Origin: Mesorhizobium sp. AR10 | Lineage (GTDB): Bacteria > Pseudomonadota > Alphaproteobacteria > Rhizobiales > Rhizobiaceae | Direction: 5' to 3' | NCBI RefSeq assembly: GCF_024746795.1 | Contig: NZ_CP080524.1 | Coordinates: 806,001-870,000, forward strand | Length of the DNA: 64,000 nt | Shown here: positions 1 through 8,943 of the stretch, piece by piece | How positions within the stretch are numbered: the first letter of the stretch is position 1 | Layout: every line of letters starts with the position of its first letter | Program-made: the position numbers and the translations under genes | Notes under the pieces: generated by a model | Told to the model about the DNA's origin: nothing | The model's input: only the letters and a program-made list of their open reading frames with translations | The model's database searches: none

Positions 1-1
1 G

Positions 2-67
2 ATGGCCGACCGTGAGGTCGAGCGAAACCGAAATGCCTTTTGCCTTGATCGTGATCGTATCCATCAT
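2..67 (-). CDS. Cut 5' end of an unidentified gene
   Basis: Reading leftwards from two adjacent ATG codons at 67 and 64, 22 codons stay open to the window edge and begin MMDTITIKAKG. The start faces the repeat-rich spacer to its right, as expected of a gene beginning here. Only the N-terminus is present, so I cannot name a family. It could also be a chance open frame, but the amino-acid composition is protein-like. Confidence 0.4.
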   Translation of the reverse strand, partial: MMDTITIKAKGISVSLDLTVGH

Positions 68-192
68 GCACCTGCCGAATCTGCCCGCGCCAGCAAAAGC
101 CGCTCCGCGCCGGTTGCGCAAGCGTGGCGGCCGGCATTTTGCATCAGAGTTGGTCTTCGGCGACTGCGCGGAGGGGAACCAATCCTCATTTG

Positions 193-376
193 TTGGCGCT
201 GCCCCTCATCCCCCTGCCGGGACCTTCTCCCCGTGAACGGGGAGAAGTAGGCTGGGCGCAACCCTGGCGTCCATCTTGCTCCGTTGGTGATTGGCGAAAC
301 CATCGATGACGGCGTCCTTCTCCCCGTCACTTATACGGGGAGAAGTGCCCGGCAGGGCGATGAGGGGCAGCGCCAA
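193..376. repeat. RIME-like intergenic mosaic palindrome
   Basis: The outer 29 bp (193-221 and 348-376) are inverted copies with one mismatch. Inside are two shorter palindromes built on CTTCTCCCCG/CGGGGAGAAG, at about 223-247 and 316-345. This architecture matches the rhizobial intergenic mosaic elements. The copy fills most of the spacer between the cut gene at the left edge and the 605-residue protein, so the rest of 68-438 holds no gene that I can see. Confidence 0.7.
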
Positions 377-438
377 CTCCCGTAGCACGACCACATCAAT
401 TGAATTCATTGCCCGTCTTAGACGCGGCAGCCAGGGCC

Positions 439-2256
439 CTACTGCCGCTTGTATTCGCGCACCGGCGACTGAGTGCCGTCGGTGTAGGTGACCTGGACCG
501 ACATCGACTTCACGCTGTCGGCGACCTTGAAATAGGGCAGGTAGTCGTAGGGGATGGCGTAGGGGTCCTTCTTGTCGCAAGGCGGCATCTTGATCTCCTT
601 GTCGAGCGCAGCACCATTCAGGCCGTAATGCACCTGCTTGATGGCGCAGCGGAACGACAGCATCTGCGAGAAATAGACGAGGCCATGATTGCCGCTGGCG
701 TCGAAGGCGATCCACGATGTCCAGAACTGGTCGAGGACCTGCTTGGCGCCTTGCTGAAGCGCTGCCTCGGGATCGAAGCTGATGTTGAACGGGCCGGTTT
801 CGCGTCCCCGGAGATCGAGATATTTGATCGCGATGGTGCCAGGCCCGGTGCTGTCGGGCAGTTCGAAGCTCGGATTGGGCATCGGCTTGCCGGTCTTCTG
901 GTCGTTCAGCGCCAGGAAACCAGTGTCGGTGAACGGCCCGCTGTCGCCCATGCGCCAGGAGATGGCGGTGGCGGGTTCGGGAAGCGAGATGGTCATCGAC
1001 CAACCCTGGTTCGACCGCATCGGCGTCAGCGTCGGCGCGAAACGCGTGGGATCGAGCACATCGCCAAGGGCCGCCAGCCGGCTGCGGCTGCGGTCCAGCC
1101 AATCGGCGAGCTGAGTCTGGTCGACGAAATATTTGAGCAGCCCGCCATCCTTTTCATAGGACATGAATTTGGTCAGCGCCGTCGCCTCGTTGCGCTTGTC
1201 GGACAGCGACTGCGAACCAAGGCGGTCTTCCGAAAATTCCTGCGACAACAGGAAATAGGCCGGCGGAAAATCGGGATGGGCCGCAATGAAGGCGTTGAGT
1301 TTTTCGAGGCGCTGGGTGTCGTCGAACTGCAGTGCGTGGACCAGCTTGATCGACAGCGCCTTGCCCTTGTCGGCCAGTGCCCCGAACACTTCGCGCGCAC
1401 CCGCCTTGCCGTCCTGCACGCGAAGCAGCGTGGCAAAGCGCGTGTAGGGGTCGACGGCGTCGACATCGAAACCGGCGAACGCCAGATAGGAGCGCCGCGC
1501 GTTGAGCATGTCGCCCGACAGTTCGTAGACGCGGGCATTGTGGTAGAATTCATCCGGCCGCTTGGGCTCGGCGATCGTCCCGCCCTGCGCGGCGAGCGCG
1601 GCAAAACCCTTGGCGATGGTATCGATCGAGACGGCGATCTGCTCGGTGGTCGCCTGCAGCTTTTCGGCCTGGGCCGCCTGCTGCTGCTGGCCGGCGGCCA
1701 GCGTATCGGTGGTCTGCTTGACCGCTTCGACTGTCTTTTGCGTCTGCGCCCCTTGCTCGGTCTGCTGCTGCTGGGTCGAAGCGATCTCCTCGGTCGCCTT
1801 GGCCACCGTGTCGGTCGTCTGCTTGACCGCCTCGACCGTCTGCTGCGTCTGCGTGACCGTCTGTTCGATCTTGGCCACCTTGGCCGAGACGATGCCCATC
1901 GACTGCTGCAACTGAGCGATGGCCGGCACCAGGCCGGCGATCAACCCGTTCTGCGAATTGGTCTGCTGTTGCAGGCCATAGACGCCGCCGGCGACGGCCG
2001 CGGCACTGGTGGCGAAAATCAACGCCGGCAGCGCCTTGGTCGCCAGCACCAGCCTGAGCACGATGGCGATGGCGATGATGAGCGCCGCCACCGAAGCGGC
2101 CAGCGCGATATAGGCGGCGAAGGGCGCCAGCGGATTGAGGATGTCGGAGGCCGCACCGCCGACAAAGGCGATGCTGCCGGCCCATTTGCCGGTGCGGCTG
2201 AGCGATGCCCTGATCAGCGACGGCGCCTGCGCGCCGAGTTCCATTCCACTCGTCAT
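439..2256 (-). CDS. Membrane-anchored coiled-coil protein, function unknown
   Basis: The protein has 605 residues. I start it at the ATG at 2256, preceded by a G-run, because the upstream extension runs into repeat DNA. Two hydrophobic segments lie at about residues 46-71 and 76-95. A long Gln/Thr-rich coiled coil follows (about 115-225) with two copies of a VEAVKQTTDT unit. The C-terminal 380 residues are soluble and end in an unrecognised domain that includes a TPR-like stretch around 230-330. It is probably an inner-membrane protein with a large cytoplasmic or periplasmic part. I do not recognise a named family, and no operon partner is visible. Confidence 0.75.
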   Translation of the reverse strand: MTSGMELGAQAPSLIRASLSRTGKWAGSIAFVGGAASDILNPLAPFAAYIALAASVAALIIAIAIVLRLVLATKALPALIFATSAAAVAGGVYGLQQQTNSQNGLIAGLVPAIAQLQQSMGIVSAKVAKIEQTVTQTQQTVEAVKQTTDTVAKATEEIASTQQQQTEQGAQTQKTVEAVKQTTDTLAAGQQQQAAQAEKLQATTEQIAVSIDTIAKGFAALAAQGGTIAEPKRPDEFYHNARVYELSGDMLNARRSYLAFAGFDVDAVDPYTRFATLLRVQDGKAGAREVFGALADKGKALSIKLVHALQFDDTQRLEKLNAFIAAHPDFPPAYFLLSQEFSEDRLGSQSLSDKRNEATALTKFMSYEKDGGLLKYFVDQTQLADWLDRSRSRLAALGDVLDPTRFAPTLTPMRSNQGWSMTISLPEPATAISWRMGDSGPFTDTGFLALNDQKTGKPMPNPSFELPDSTGPGTIAIKYLDLRGRETGPFNISFDPEAALQQGAKQVLDQFWTSWIAFDASGNHGLVYFSQMLSFRCAIKQVHYGLNGAALDKEIKMPPCDKKDPYAIPYDYLPYFKVADSVKSMSVQVTYTDGTQSPVREYKRQ

Positions 2257-2376
2257 AAAAAACCCCCAAGCCAAATGTCGCACCACTTTAACGGCAGCGC
2301 GACCCCGAAGGCAAAACAGAACAGGAAACGGGCGATTTCGGGGCGGGTGGGCAGACGGCCTACGGAAGAGACAAGA

Positions 2377-2534
2377 CCCCCCCTCATCCGGCCGCTTCGC
2401 GTCCACCTTCTCCCCGAGGGGAGAAGAGACGAGCACCGGCGTCGGCGACCTCCTCTCCCCTCGGGGAGAGGTCGGATTGCCCCGAATTGCCCCCTTTGCA
2501 ATTCGGTTGGCAATCCGGGTGAGGGGGTTCTGCC
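2377..2534. repeat. Second RIME-like mosaic palindrome
   Basis: The spacer between the coiled-coil protein and the carboxypeptidase carries imperfect terminal inverted repeats (CCCCCTCATCCGG and CCGGGTGAGGGGG). Internal palindromes of the form CTCCCCGAGGGGAG and CTCCCCTCGGGGAG lie between them. It is related in style, but not identical, to the element at 193-376. Confidence 0.6.
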
Positions 2535-2633
2535 GTGAACGGGTGAAGGGGATACAGCATTAACCAAATGGACGAAGCAATCGGGTTAGGCTAGGTTTCG
2601 GCCCTCTCAGCAACAGCCTGCTTCGGAACCGCC

Positions 2634-3584
2634 TTGCTCCGCTTCCCTTCCCTCGTCCAGAGATTTGTCGTGGCGTTGATGCTGCTGCTGTTTGTTGCCG
2701 GCTGCACCACCGCGCCGCCCGACGTTGTGCTGGCGGTGCCGGCGGCGCCGCAGAAATATGCGGCCATCGTCATCGACGCCAGGACCGGCAAGCAGCTGTT
2801 CGAGGTCAATTCGACGGCGCAGCGCTATCCGGCCTCGCTGACCAAGATGATGACGCTCTATCTGCTGTTCGAGGCGCTGGAGTCGGGCCGCGTCGGCAAG
2901 GACACGCAGATCCCGGTTTCGGCCCACGCCGCCGGGCAGCCGCCGACCAAACTGCGTTTCAGGCGCGGCGAGACGATCGATGTCGATTCGGCGATCCGGG
3001 CGATCGTCGTCAAATCGGCCAATGACGTGGCGGTGGCCGTCGCCGAATATCTCGGCGGCTCAGAAGAGGCGTTTGCCGGCGCCATGACCGCCAAAGCGCG
3101 CCAGATCGGCATGAGCAGCACCGTGTTCCGCAACGCATCGGGCCTGCCGGACGCCGACCAGCACACGAGCGCGCGCGACATGGCGGTGCTGGGCATGGCG
3201 CTGCGCGCCCGCTTCCCGCAGCAATTCCACTATTTCTCCGAAAGCGACTTCATGTTCCGCGGCCGGCTGGTACGCGGCCACAACGACATGCTGGGCCGGG
3301 TGCGCGGCGTCGACGGCATCAAGACCGGCTATATCAGGGCGTCGGGCTTCAACATCGTCACCTCCTATGACGCCGACGGCCGCCGGCTGGTGGTGGTGGT
3401 GATGGGCGCCGACAGCGCGCGCCAGCGCAACGACCATGTCGAGGCGCTGATCCAGCGGAGCCTGTCGCCGACGATGGCGGACACGAAGACGCGGCTGATG
3501 TACGCGGGGCAGCCGCAGACCGCTTCGCCGCTCCCCGGTTTGCCGCCGCCTGGTATGCCGTTGCCTGGTTTGCCGGAACCATAG
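2634..3584 (+). CDS. D-alanyl-D-alanine carboxypeptidase (lipoprotein)
   Basis: This is a penicillin-binding-protein-5-type serine peptidase (S11 family) that trims the terminal D-Ala from peptidoglycan stem peptides in the periplasm. The three active-site motifs are visible: S68-L-T-K71, the SAN triad in VVKSANDVAVA, and KTG in DGIKTGYIRASG. The start is a TTG at 2634. It gives a signal peptide with lipobox VAG-Cys24, so the mature protein should be lipid-anchored. The C-terminus is a short Pro-rich tail (PGLPPPGMPLPG) and lacks the long C-terminal domain and amphipathic anchor of enteric PBP5. A likely terminator lies 126 bp downstream. Confidence 0.88.
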   Translation: MLRFPSLVQRFVVALMLLLFVAGCTTAPPDVVLAVPAAPQKYAAIVIDARTGKQLFEVNSTAQRYPASLTKMMTLYLLFEALESGRVGKDTQIPVSAHAAGQPPTKLRFRRGETIDVDSAIRAIVVKSANDVAVAVAEYLGGSEEAFAGAMTAKARQIGMSSTVFRNASGLPDADQHTSARDMAVLGMALRARFPQQFHYFSESDFMFRGRLVRGHNDMLGRVRGVDGIKTGYIRASGFNIVTSYDADGRRLVVVVMGADSARQRNDHVEALIQRSLSPTMADTKTRLMYAGQPQTASPLPGLPPPGMPLPGLPEP

Positions 3585-3709
3585 CCAGTGCCTGCGCGGC
3601 GCTGATCCATCGCGGCCTTGCGCCGCCGGCGGACCATCCCGCCCCGGCGGCAGGGTGAGTTCGATTGCCCGGTGCTATAGATTTGGTCATGGTGCTGATT
3701 TGCGCCACC

Positions 3710-3732
3710 ACCCGCCGCCGAGGCGGGTTTTT
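3710..3732 (+). terminator. Intrinsic terminator
   Basis: A 7-bp perfect GC stem (ACCCGCC/GGCGGGT) with a 5-nt loop is followed by TTTT. It lies downstream of the carboxypeptidase gene. The rest of the 3585-3952 spacer shows no gene. Confidence 0.65.
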
Positions 3733-3952
3733 CGTTTCTCGTAGGCTTGTACGCCCTCTCGTGCCCCTTCGAGAGCGGCAAGGCTCCTGATCATGGAACC
3801 TCCAGGGAATCAGAAATCCGAAAGCGCGTTAATCCGGGTTTGCAGTCCTGCCGCAGGCCACTTGCCCGTTGAAGCCCGCGCCGGCTTCCGCTAAGAAGCC
3901 GTGGCTGGCCGGTTTACCGGCTGGTTCGTTTTCCGGATCACAGGTCCTGAAA

Positions 3953-4031
<79 letters not shown>

Positions 4032-4344
4032 AAAATCAATGGGTTATAGCTTGCACCGCCGTTCGGCATCTTGCCTAGCAAGCACTTAGCAACCACCATT
4101 TCATGCTTGACCATTTTGCCGGTTTTGATGCACAGTTGAATTGGCGCTGCCATTGGCAGAGGGCGAAAATCCGCGACATACCCGAAAAAATCATTGGCGT
4201 GGCTCTAAGCCACAGCTCGAGTGACTCCTTTTCGGCCATGCGAAATTTCACCGATCAATCCGGTGAGGTTATGGAGTTGCGCGCGGCGTCTTAGTTCAAG
4301 CCCGTCCAAACAGCCTCCTAGCCTCCCGAGAGCAAGGAGCGCGG

Positions 4345-4590
4345 ATGTCTACGTTTGAAGAAGAACAACCAAAAAGCGGGTACGGGCGCGACGTTTGCGC
4401 TCTTCTCACTCCCAAAGCCGCTGCCGATATTCTGACGATCAGCACCAAGACTCTAGCGAATTGGAGAGTCCAAGGTTCGGGTCCACAATTTGTGAAACTG
4501 GGATCGAGGGTCGCATATCCTGCCCCCGAATTCGCTCTCTTTATCAAGTCAAGAACCCGCTCGTCGACCTCTCAGAATCTGGGAGATTGA
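4345..4590 (+). CDS. AlpA/MerR-like helix-turn-helix protein (putative excisionase)
   Basis: An 81-residue protein with a winged-helix HTH of the AlpA/excisionase kind. LLTPKAAADILTISTKTLANWRVQG is followed by the typical wing PQFVKLGSRVAYPAPE. In satellite phages and islands such proteins serve as recombination directionality factors or activate the integrase or replication operon. It is the first gene inside attL and its stop lies 2 bp before the next start, so the two are co-transcribed. The HTH assignment is firm, while the excisionase role is inferred from position. Confidence 0.75.
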   Translation: MSTFEEEQPKSGYGRDVCALLTPKAAADILTISTKTLANWRVQGSGPQFVKLGSRVAYPAPEFALFIKSRTRSSTSQNLGD

Positions 4591-4592
4591 TC

Positions 4593-5132
4593 ATGTCCTC
4601 GTTTTTGGCCGAAAACGACAATGCTCCACTCGACCTACTCGACAAAGAACCCGAGGTGATCGATTTTTTGGTGCTGCGGCTCCGGGAGTCTCTGCCGGTA
4701 GTTTTTACCTTCCAGCAGACTCTTGACGACGTCAACGCAATGGTGACGAGCCTTCCGCTCGAAGAAAAATACAAGCCGCGATATGATGCCAATTTCATCC
4801 TTGCCTATGCCATGTGCTCCGAAGAGCCTGAAGTGGCTTGCTGCGGCAAAGGCTTGCTTGATTTTTATCAGCTCGTCCATCATGTGGCCGATCATCACGC
4901 GCTCACCGCAGCCAAGATTATTCATGTTGCCCTGCTGGCTTTGGGCGATGACCAGACGGTCTCCTTTGTCAGGATTTTCGATCCGCCGGGCGTTCCAACG
5001 GATGTCCTGTTGATCGCAAGCGAGCCTGCCTTCGACAAAAAATATAAGGTGCGTATTCGGATCATTACGAAGATCGACCCGGCGGGCTATCGGCCATCAA
5101 AAGGAAAGCGCGCCCGGGGAGCCAACAAGTGA
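4593..5132 (+). CDS. Unknown 179-residue protein of the element's left operon
   Basis: The start ATG at 4593 has a clear GGGAG 8 bp upstream and follows the AlpA-like gene by 2 bp. The protein is acidic in its N-terminal half and ends in a Lys/Arg-rich tail (PSKGKRARGANK). There is a CxxEEPEVACCGKG stretch with three cysteines near residue 80, then an alpha/beta-looking region. No signal peptide or membrane segment is visible. I recognise no family. Its place between the HTH gene and the Rep-like gene suggests a role in replication or control of the element. Confidence 0.7.
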   Translation: MSSFLAENDNAPLDLLDKEPEVIDFLVLRLRESLPVVFTFQQTLDDVNAMVTSLPLEEKYKPRYDANFILAYAMCSEEPEVACCGKGLLDFYQLVHHVADHHALTAAKIIHVALLALGDDQTVSFVRIFDPPGVPTDVLLIASEPAFDKKYKVRIRIITKIDPAGYRPSKGKRARGANK

Positions 5133-5241
5133 GGCGCCGTTCCGTCAAAACAGGAGGCACCGTCTCCTATCGCGTCAGGGAACTGAAATCTTTTCTGAGA
5201 GCCCGTGTTCGCACGAGCACTACCGCCTGCGGGGGTGTGTG

Positions 5242-6195
5242 ATGGCACCCCAAGCTCCTTGGCGCCCCCACCTTTCGAAGCGCATTTTTGATACCGAGTT
5301 TGAAATCCGCGATGCCTTGAAATCGATCATCACTGAGGCACAAGCAGCCGCTGAAGCTGCGGGCGTCCGCTACAAAGGCGATCCTTCGGCGGTGACATTC
5401 TCTGTCCGTGGCCTCGCGCAGCGGCAGTCTAACAACAAGTCGTTGGTTGAAGCGTCTGGGTTCGACGGCCTTGCCTTTGAACAGGCCGTCCATCGCGATT
5501 TCGACTCGCTTGATTGTGCTGCGCCGAGAAGCGCTGCATGCGTCTACGAGCAGTTCCGCGCTCGGTTGGCGGCGATTACCTCCATCGCTGACGTCATGGA
5601 CGGCGACCCTGATCTACATTCGATCACCATTGCCGATCTAAACCACCGCGTTCCAGCGGGGCAGTTGCTCGGCTTCTCGCCTCGGCGGCCTGCGGCCATC
5701 CTTGGAACGATACACCGCAATCTAAAAAGTCGGGGCGTGACATCCAAAGGCATTGCGGTTGTTGAAGTGTCTGCTGTCGACATCCACGGTGCGATGGTCT
5801 TCGAACCTCACCTCCATGCCATCTTCGCTGGTCCGACCTTGGACGAACTAAACATCGCAATCCCTAAAGCCCCCCACATAAAATCCAAAGTCCTGCCTGT
5901 TTTCCATTTGCGGGGTCACCTTCTCTATATGACGAAATTCAAGCCCGAGTTTCGTTCTTCGTACGAAGCCGAAAACGGCAGGCCAAGTCGGCGGCGCAAC
6001 AAGATGGCACCATCTGAACGCGCCGAATGGTTGTCATGGTTCGCCGACCACGGCATTCGGGAACTGGTGATCAGCCGTGGCCTGCGGCCGAAATTGATCG
6101 ACACGTTCCTGACTGCCGATATGGGCGAGTTGCTTGACCAACTAGGCGTTCGACGGCCTCAACGGGTTCCTGGAAGCGTTCTACGGCCCAGTTGA
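5242..6195 (+). CDS. HUH-type Rep-like endonuclease (putative replication initiator)
   Basis: A 317-residue protein with a probable HUH nuclease core: the metal-binding PHLHAIF motif at residues 189-195 (His190, His192), preceded by a strand with HSITIADL near 126-133, and a candidate catalytic tyrosine in LLYMTK (Tyr229, Lys232). This order (strand motif, HUH, YxxK) is that of rolling-circle Rep proteins and replitron-like enzymes, which nick one strand at an origin. ATG 5242 directly follows a possible GTG at 5239. The DUF927 helicase gene follows after 124 bp of iteron-like sequence. The HUH call rests on motifs alone; a structure prediction would settle it. Confidence 0.6.
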   Translation: MAPQAPWRPHLSKRIFDTEFEIRDALKSIITEAQAAAEAAGVRYKGDPSAVTFSVRGLAQRQSNNKSLVEASGFDGLAFEQAVHRDFDSLDCAAPRSAACVYEQFRARLAAITSIADVMDGDPDLHSITIADLNHRVPAGQLLGFSPRRPAAILGTIHRNLKSRGVTSKGIAVVEVSAVDIHGAMVFEPHLHAIFAGPTLDELNIAIPKAPHIKSKVLPVFHLRGHLLYMTKFKPEFRSSYEAENGRPSRRRNKMAPSERAEWLSWFADHGIRELVISRGLRPKLIDTFLTADMGELLDQLGVRRPQRVPGSVLRPS

Positions 6196-6267
6196 TGCTG
6201 CGAGCCTTAAAACTGCACGTCGACGAAATGGCCGAAAATACAAAAAAAATTATGACGGTAAAAAATT

Positions 6268-6299
6268 GGTGGGAAAGGTGGGAAACGATGAATTCCCAC
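6268..6299 (+). promoter_or_regulatory. Iteron-like repeats, candidate replication origin
   Basis: Two tandem copies of GGTGGGAAA (6268-6276, 6277-6285) are followed by an inverted partial copy TTCCCAC (6293-6299), which can pair with GTGGGAA at 6278-6284. An A-rich tract lies immediately upstream (6235-6265). The site sits between the Rep-like and helicase genes, where satellite and plasmid origins often lie. Confidence 0.45.
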
Positions 6300-6319
6300 T
6301 TTCGAAAGGGAGAATAAAT

Positions 6320-7945
6320 ATGTCGAACTTGTCCGAAGGAGCACCCGTCCCGGCCAATGAGCCCCCCGGGATCTTGGACGCTGTTAAGAGTCAAAACGGG
6401 CAGACCCACTACAAATTCGGCACGGCCTCCAGCGCCGTATGGTTCTCAACGAGCGACCTCATCGAAAACGACAAAAACGTTTTCTCCAGACTGGCGGCTG
6501 CCGGGATGACGTATCTTACGACGAGCAAGCGCAATTCCGTTAAAAAAATTGTGGAAGAGCACCTGCATTTCCGAGATGGATTGATAGCGTCCCGACCCGG
6601 CTGGCTGACCGATAATATCTATGTCTTTGGAGACGGGTCGATTTGCCGAGCGGATGGGGCGGCAACTGAGATCATCGTCACGTTCGATACCAATGAACGC
6701 CACACTCCCGTTGGCACCCTTGCAGAATGGAAAGCCCAATTATCCGCGATAGGCGGCAAAGAACCCATAACGCTTTTCCTGCAGGCGTATGCGCTGTTAG
6801 GGCCGCTTCTGAGGTTCGCGCCGTCCCATGTTCTGAACCCCTACATTGAATTGATAGGTGAGCCGGAGTCCGGGAAAACGACATTCGCCATGCTTGCCGC
6901 GTCCGTCCATGCTGGTGATCCCTCAAGTGGGATCGGCGGCGGTGTAACTTGGAATTTGTCAGAGGCGTCGTTCGACCAACTCCGCAAGCCGTACAACGAC
7001 TCAATGCTTTTTATCGACGAACAGAACGAAATGGATATCTCGCTGCAGATCAGTGGAAAAATGGCATTCAAGCAGGCTTCGAGCAGCGGAAGGCGCAAGT
7101 TCGACCACCCGCCAGCGGAAAGCCTCCGCATGGCACTTCTAAGCACGGGCAATGTTTCGACCCGTGACGGAATGAAGGGGCCGGACGGCGTTGCTCGCGC
7201 CGTGGCTAGTCGTACCTGTGAAGTATCCTTTCAGGGGCCGCTTATGCGTGAGGTTCCAGCGGGCTACCCTGACACTATGTCTGCCACCAACCACATTCGG
7301 GTAATCTGCAATCAACAGTATGGGACGGCTGGCCGCGCGTTCATTCAGGAGGTTGCAACTGCTGTCGCCCAAGATCCGGTCAGATTTCGCTCGCGCATTG
7401 TGAGTCTCATGACGGCCTTCAGGGCCAAGATCGGAAACGGAGCGCTGCCAAGTCGCATAGTGGATACATTCTCGATAACGTATGCGGCTGGTTTCATGGC
7501 GAAAAAATGGGGCATCTTACCGGACAACGACGCATCGGTCATGAATTCCTGCATATACGCGCTTCAACTTGTTCCTAAAGTCGGGAGTCCTCAAGCTGTC
7601 GTTCAGAACTCAGCGACCGAGGTCATAAAAGAGGTTTTGAGGGCAAAAGGACGATCCGTGTTCGATCTCGGCTCAAGTGCAGCTCCAAAGCATCGTGTGC
7701 CTTTTGAGACCGATTTTGGATACAGATGGACGTCCCAACATGGCGAAACATTCTACTACATCGAGACCAGCAAACTTCGTGAAATCAGCACAGACCTCTC
7801 CCGCGTACTGAAGGACTTGCGAGCGCAAGGTGCCTTAATCACAGAAAAAGGTAGGAACCCGAAGCTTTCTATAAAAGCGCCGCGTTACATCCCAGTCTCT
7901 GGAAGGCGCGTTTACTGCCTTAAGATTGGCGATCCTCTGCTCTAG
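6320..7945 (+). CDS. DUF927-type AAA+ helicase/ATPase
   Basis: A 541-residue protein started at ATG 6320, which has a GGGAG ribosome site 9 bp upstream. A Walker A GEPESGKTT lies at residues 180-188 and a Walker B MLFIDEQNE at 229-237, followed by a sensor-like LLSTGN. The N-terminal 170 residues match the pattern of DUF927 proteins, which accompany primases or Reps in phage satellites and islands and act as replicative helicases. The C-terminal part (about 410-541) resembles a winged-helix region. It follows the HUH Rep-like gene and the iteron-like repeats, so a joint role in replication of the excised element is a reasonable inference. Confidence 0.72.
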   Translation: MSNLSEGAPVPANEPPGILDAVKSQNGQTHYKFGTASSAVWFSTSDLIENDKNVFSRLAAAGMTYLTTSKRNSVKKIVEEHLHFRDGLIASRPGWLTDNIYVFGDGSICRADGAATEIIVTFDTNERHTPVGTLAEWKAQLSAIGGKEPITLFLQAYALLGPLLRFAPSHVLNPYIELIGEPESGKTTFAMLAASVHAGDPSSGIGGGVTWNLSEASFDQLRKPYNDSMLFIDEQNEMDISLQISGKMAFKQASSSGRRKFDHPPAESLRMALLSTGNVSTRDGMKGPDGVARAVASRTCEVSFQGPLMREVPAGYPDTMSATNHIRVICNQQYGTAGRAFIQEVATAVAQDPVRFRSRIVSLMTAFRAKIGNGALPSRIVDTFSITYAAGFMAKKWGILPDNDASVMNSCIYALQLVPKVGSPQAVVQNSATEVIKEVLRAKGRSVFDLGSSAAPKHRVPFETDFGYRWTSQHGETFYYIETSKLREISTDLSRVLKDLRAQGALITEKGRNPKLSIKAPRYIPVSGRRVYCLKIGDPLL

Positions 7946-8080
7946 ATCGCCCTTCGCCGCTCACGGAGAACGTGCTGGGCTAGCGGCTTTTCTGGAAACC
8001 TCGCATAGCTGGTCGTGGCGACGAGGATATCGTGTTTGACGCATGCGTACCTGATATCCACCACACCGAGGCTGTGCCAC

Positions 8081-8896
8081 ATGAAGATATCTCCCGACCA
8101 GCGTGACGCTTGGCTCAAGAACACCGCCGATAGTCCGTTTAACCTTTGGCTTGAACCGCAGGTTAAAGAGTCGGACGGTCAGCTCGACCTTGCCCGCTTG
8201 TACGATGTGGCTAAGCGCTATGGGATCGACCGGCAGGCTCGATATTCGCACCTCAACCCCGGTCAACAACGGATGATCATCGGCAACATGTTGCGGCGGG
8301 TTGTGCCTGCCGAAGAGTACGAAATGGGCGTGGCAGTTCCGCAGGTAGCCGTCCCTCTGGTCGGTGTGATTCAGATTGTTCAGCAGGCAGCCGTGCCGCT
8401 TCGGCCGGAAATAATTAGAACGGCAGGCGTCACTGAACTGCTGATCCTGCATAGCCAGATCATGGATGAGCTACGTGATCGTGAGATCGTGCGCACCGGC
8501 AATGCTCCTCTCGGGGACTATGCCGAGCTTCTTTTTGCAACGGCTTTTGGATGGTCGCTGCAAAGCAATTCTTCTAGCGGCCACGATGCGACGGATGCCG
8601 CGGGACTGCGATACCAGATCAAAAGCCGTCGCATCACGCCCAGGAATGCGTCCCGTCAGCTCAGCGCGATCCGGCGCCTTCCTGACAACACCTTTGATTT
8701 CCTGGCTGCCGTCCTGTTCGATGAAAGCTACCGGGTCACCAAGGCCATCGTGATCCCGCATGAGGTCGTGGTGCGCCGTGCCAAGCGCGTCGAACATACA
8801 AACAGTTGGCGATTTATGTTGGACGATAGGGTTTGGGCCGAGGAAGGTGCGCGGGACGTCACAGCCGCCCTGACGTCTGCAGCCAACACGATTTGA
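8081..8896 (+). CDS. Putative PD-(D/E)XK-like nuclease
   Basis: A 271-residue protein started at ATG 8081. The C-terminal half has the pattern of a restriction-endonuclease fold: Glu149 in GDYAELL, an acidic pair in SGHDATDAAG (Asp169/Asp172), and Q179-I-K181 in the following strand (RYQIKSRR), followed by a core helix/strand FDFLAAVLFD. The N-terminal 80 residues look like a small helical DNA-binding module. No methyltransferase partner is adjacent. It could be a stand-alone defence nuclease or a DNA-repair enzyme of the element. The fold call is by motif only. Confidence 0.5.
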   Translation: MKISPDQRDAWLKNTADSPFNLWLEPQVKESDGQLDLARLYDVAKRYGIDRQARYSHLNPGQQRMIIGNMLRRVVPAEEYEMGVAVPQVAVPLVGVIQIVQQAAVPLRPEIIRTAGVTELLILHSQIMDELRDREIVRTGNAPLGDYAELLFATAFGWSLQSNSSSGHDATDAAGLRYQIKSRRITPRNASRQLSAIRRLPDNTFDFLAAVLFDESYRVTKAIVIPHEVVVRRAKRVEHTNSWRFMLDDRVWAEEGARDVTAALTSAANTI

Positions 8897-8943
8897 CCGG
8901 CAGTTGGCTATCGCCGCCAAAGACGGCTGCTGTAATCGATCGG

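Noticed and set aside
400..2538. Very long open frame on the plus strand opposite the coiled-coil membrane protein.
   Set aside because: High GC leaves antisense frames open. Its composition is Arg/Gly/Leu-rich without domain pattern, while the minus-strand frame has helices, a coiled coil and a proper start.
4103..4294. A 63-codon plus-strand frame just inside attL.
   Set aside because: No ribosome site and no recognisable motif; the region is more likely to hold recombination sites.
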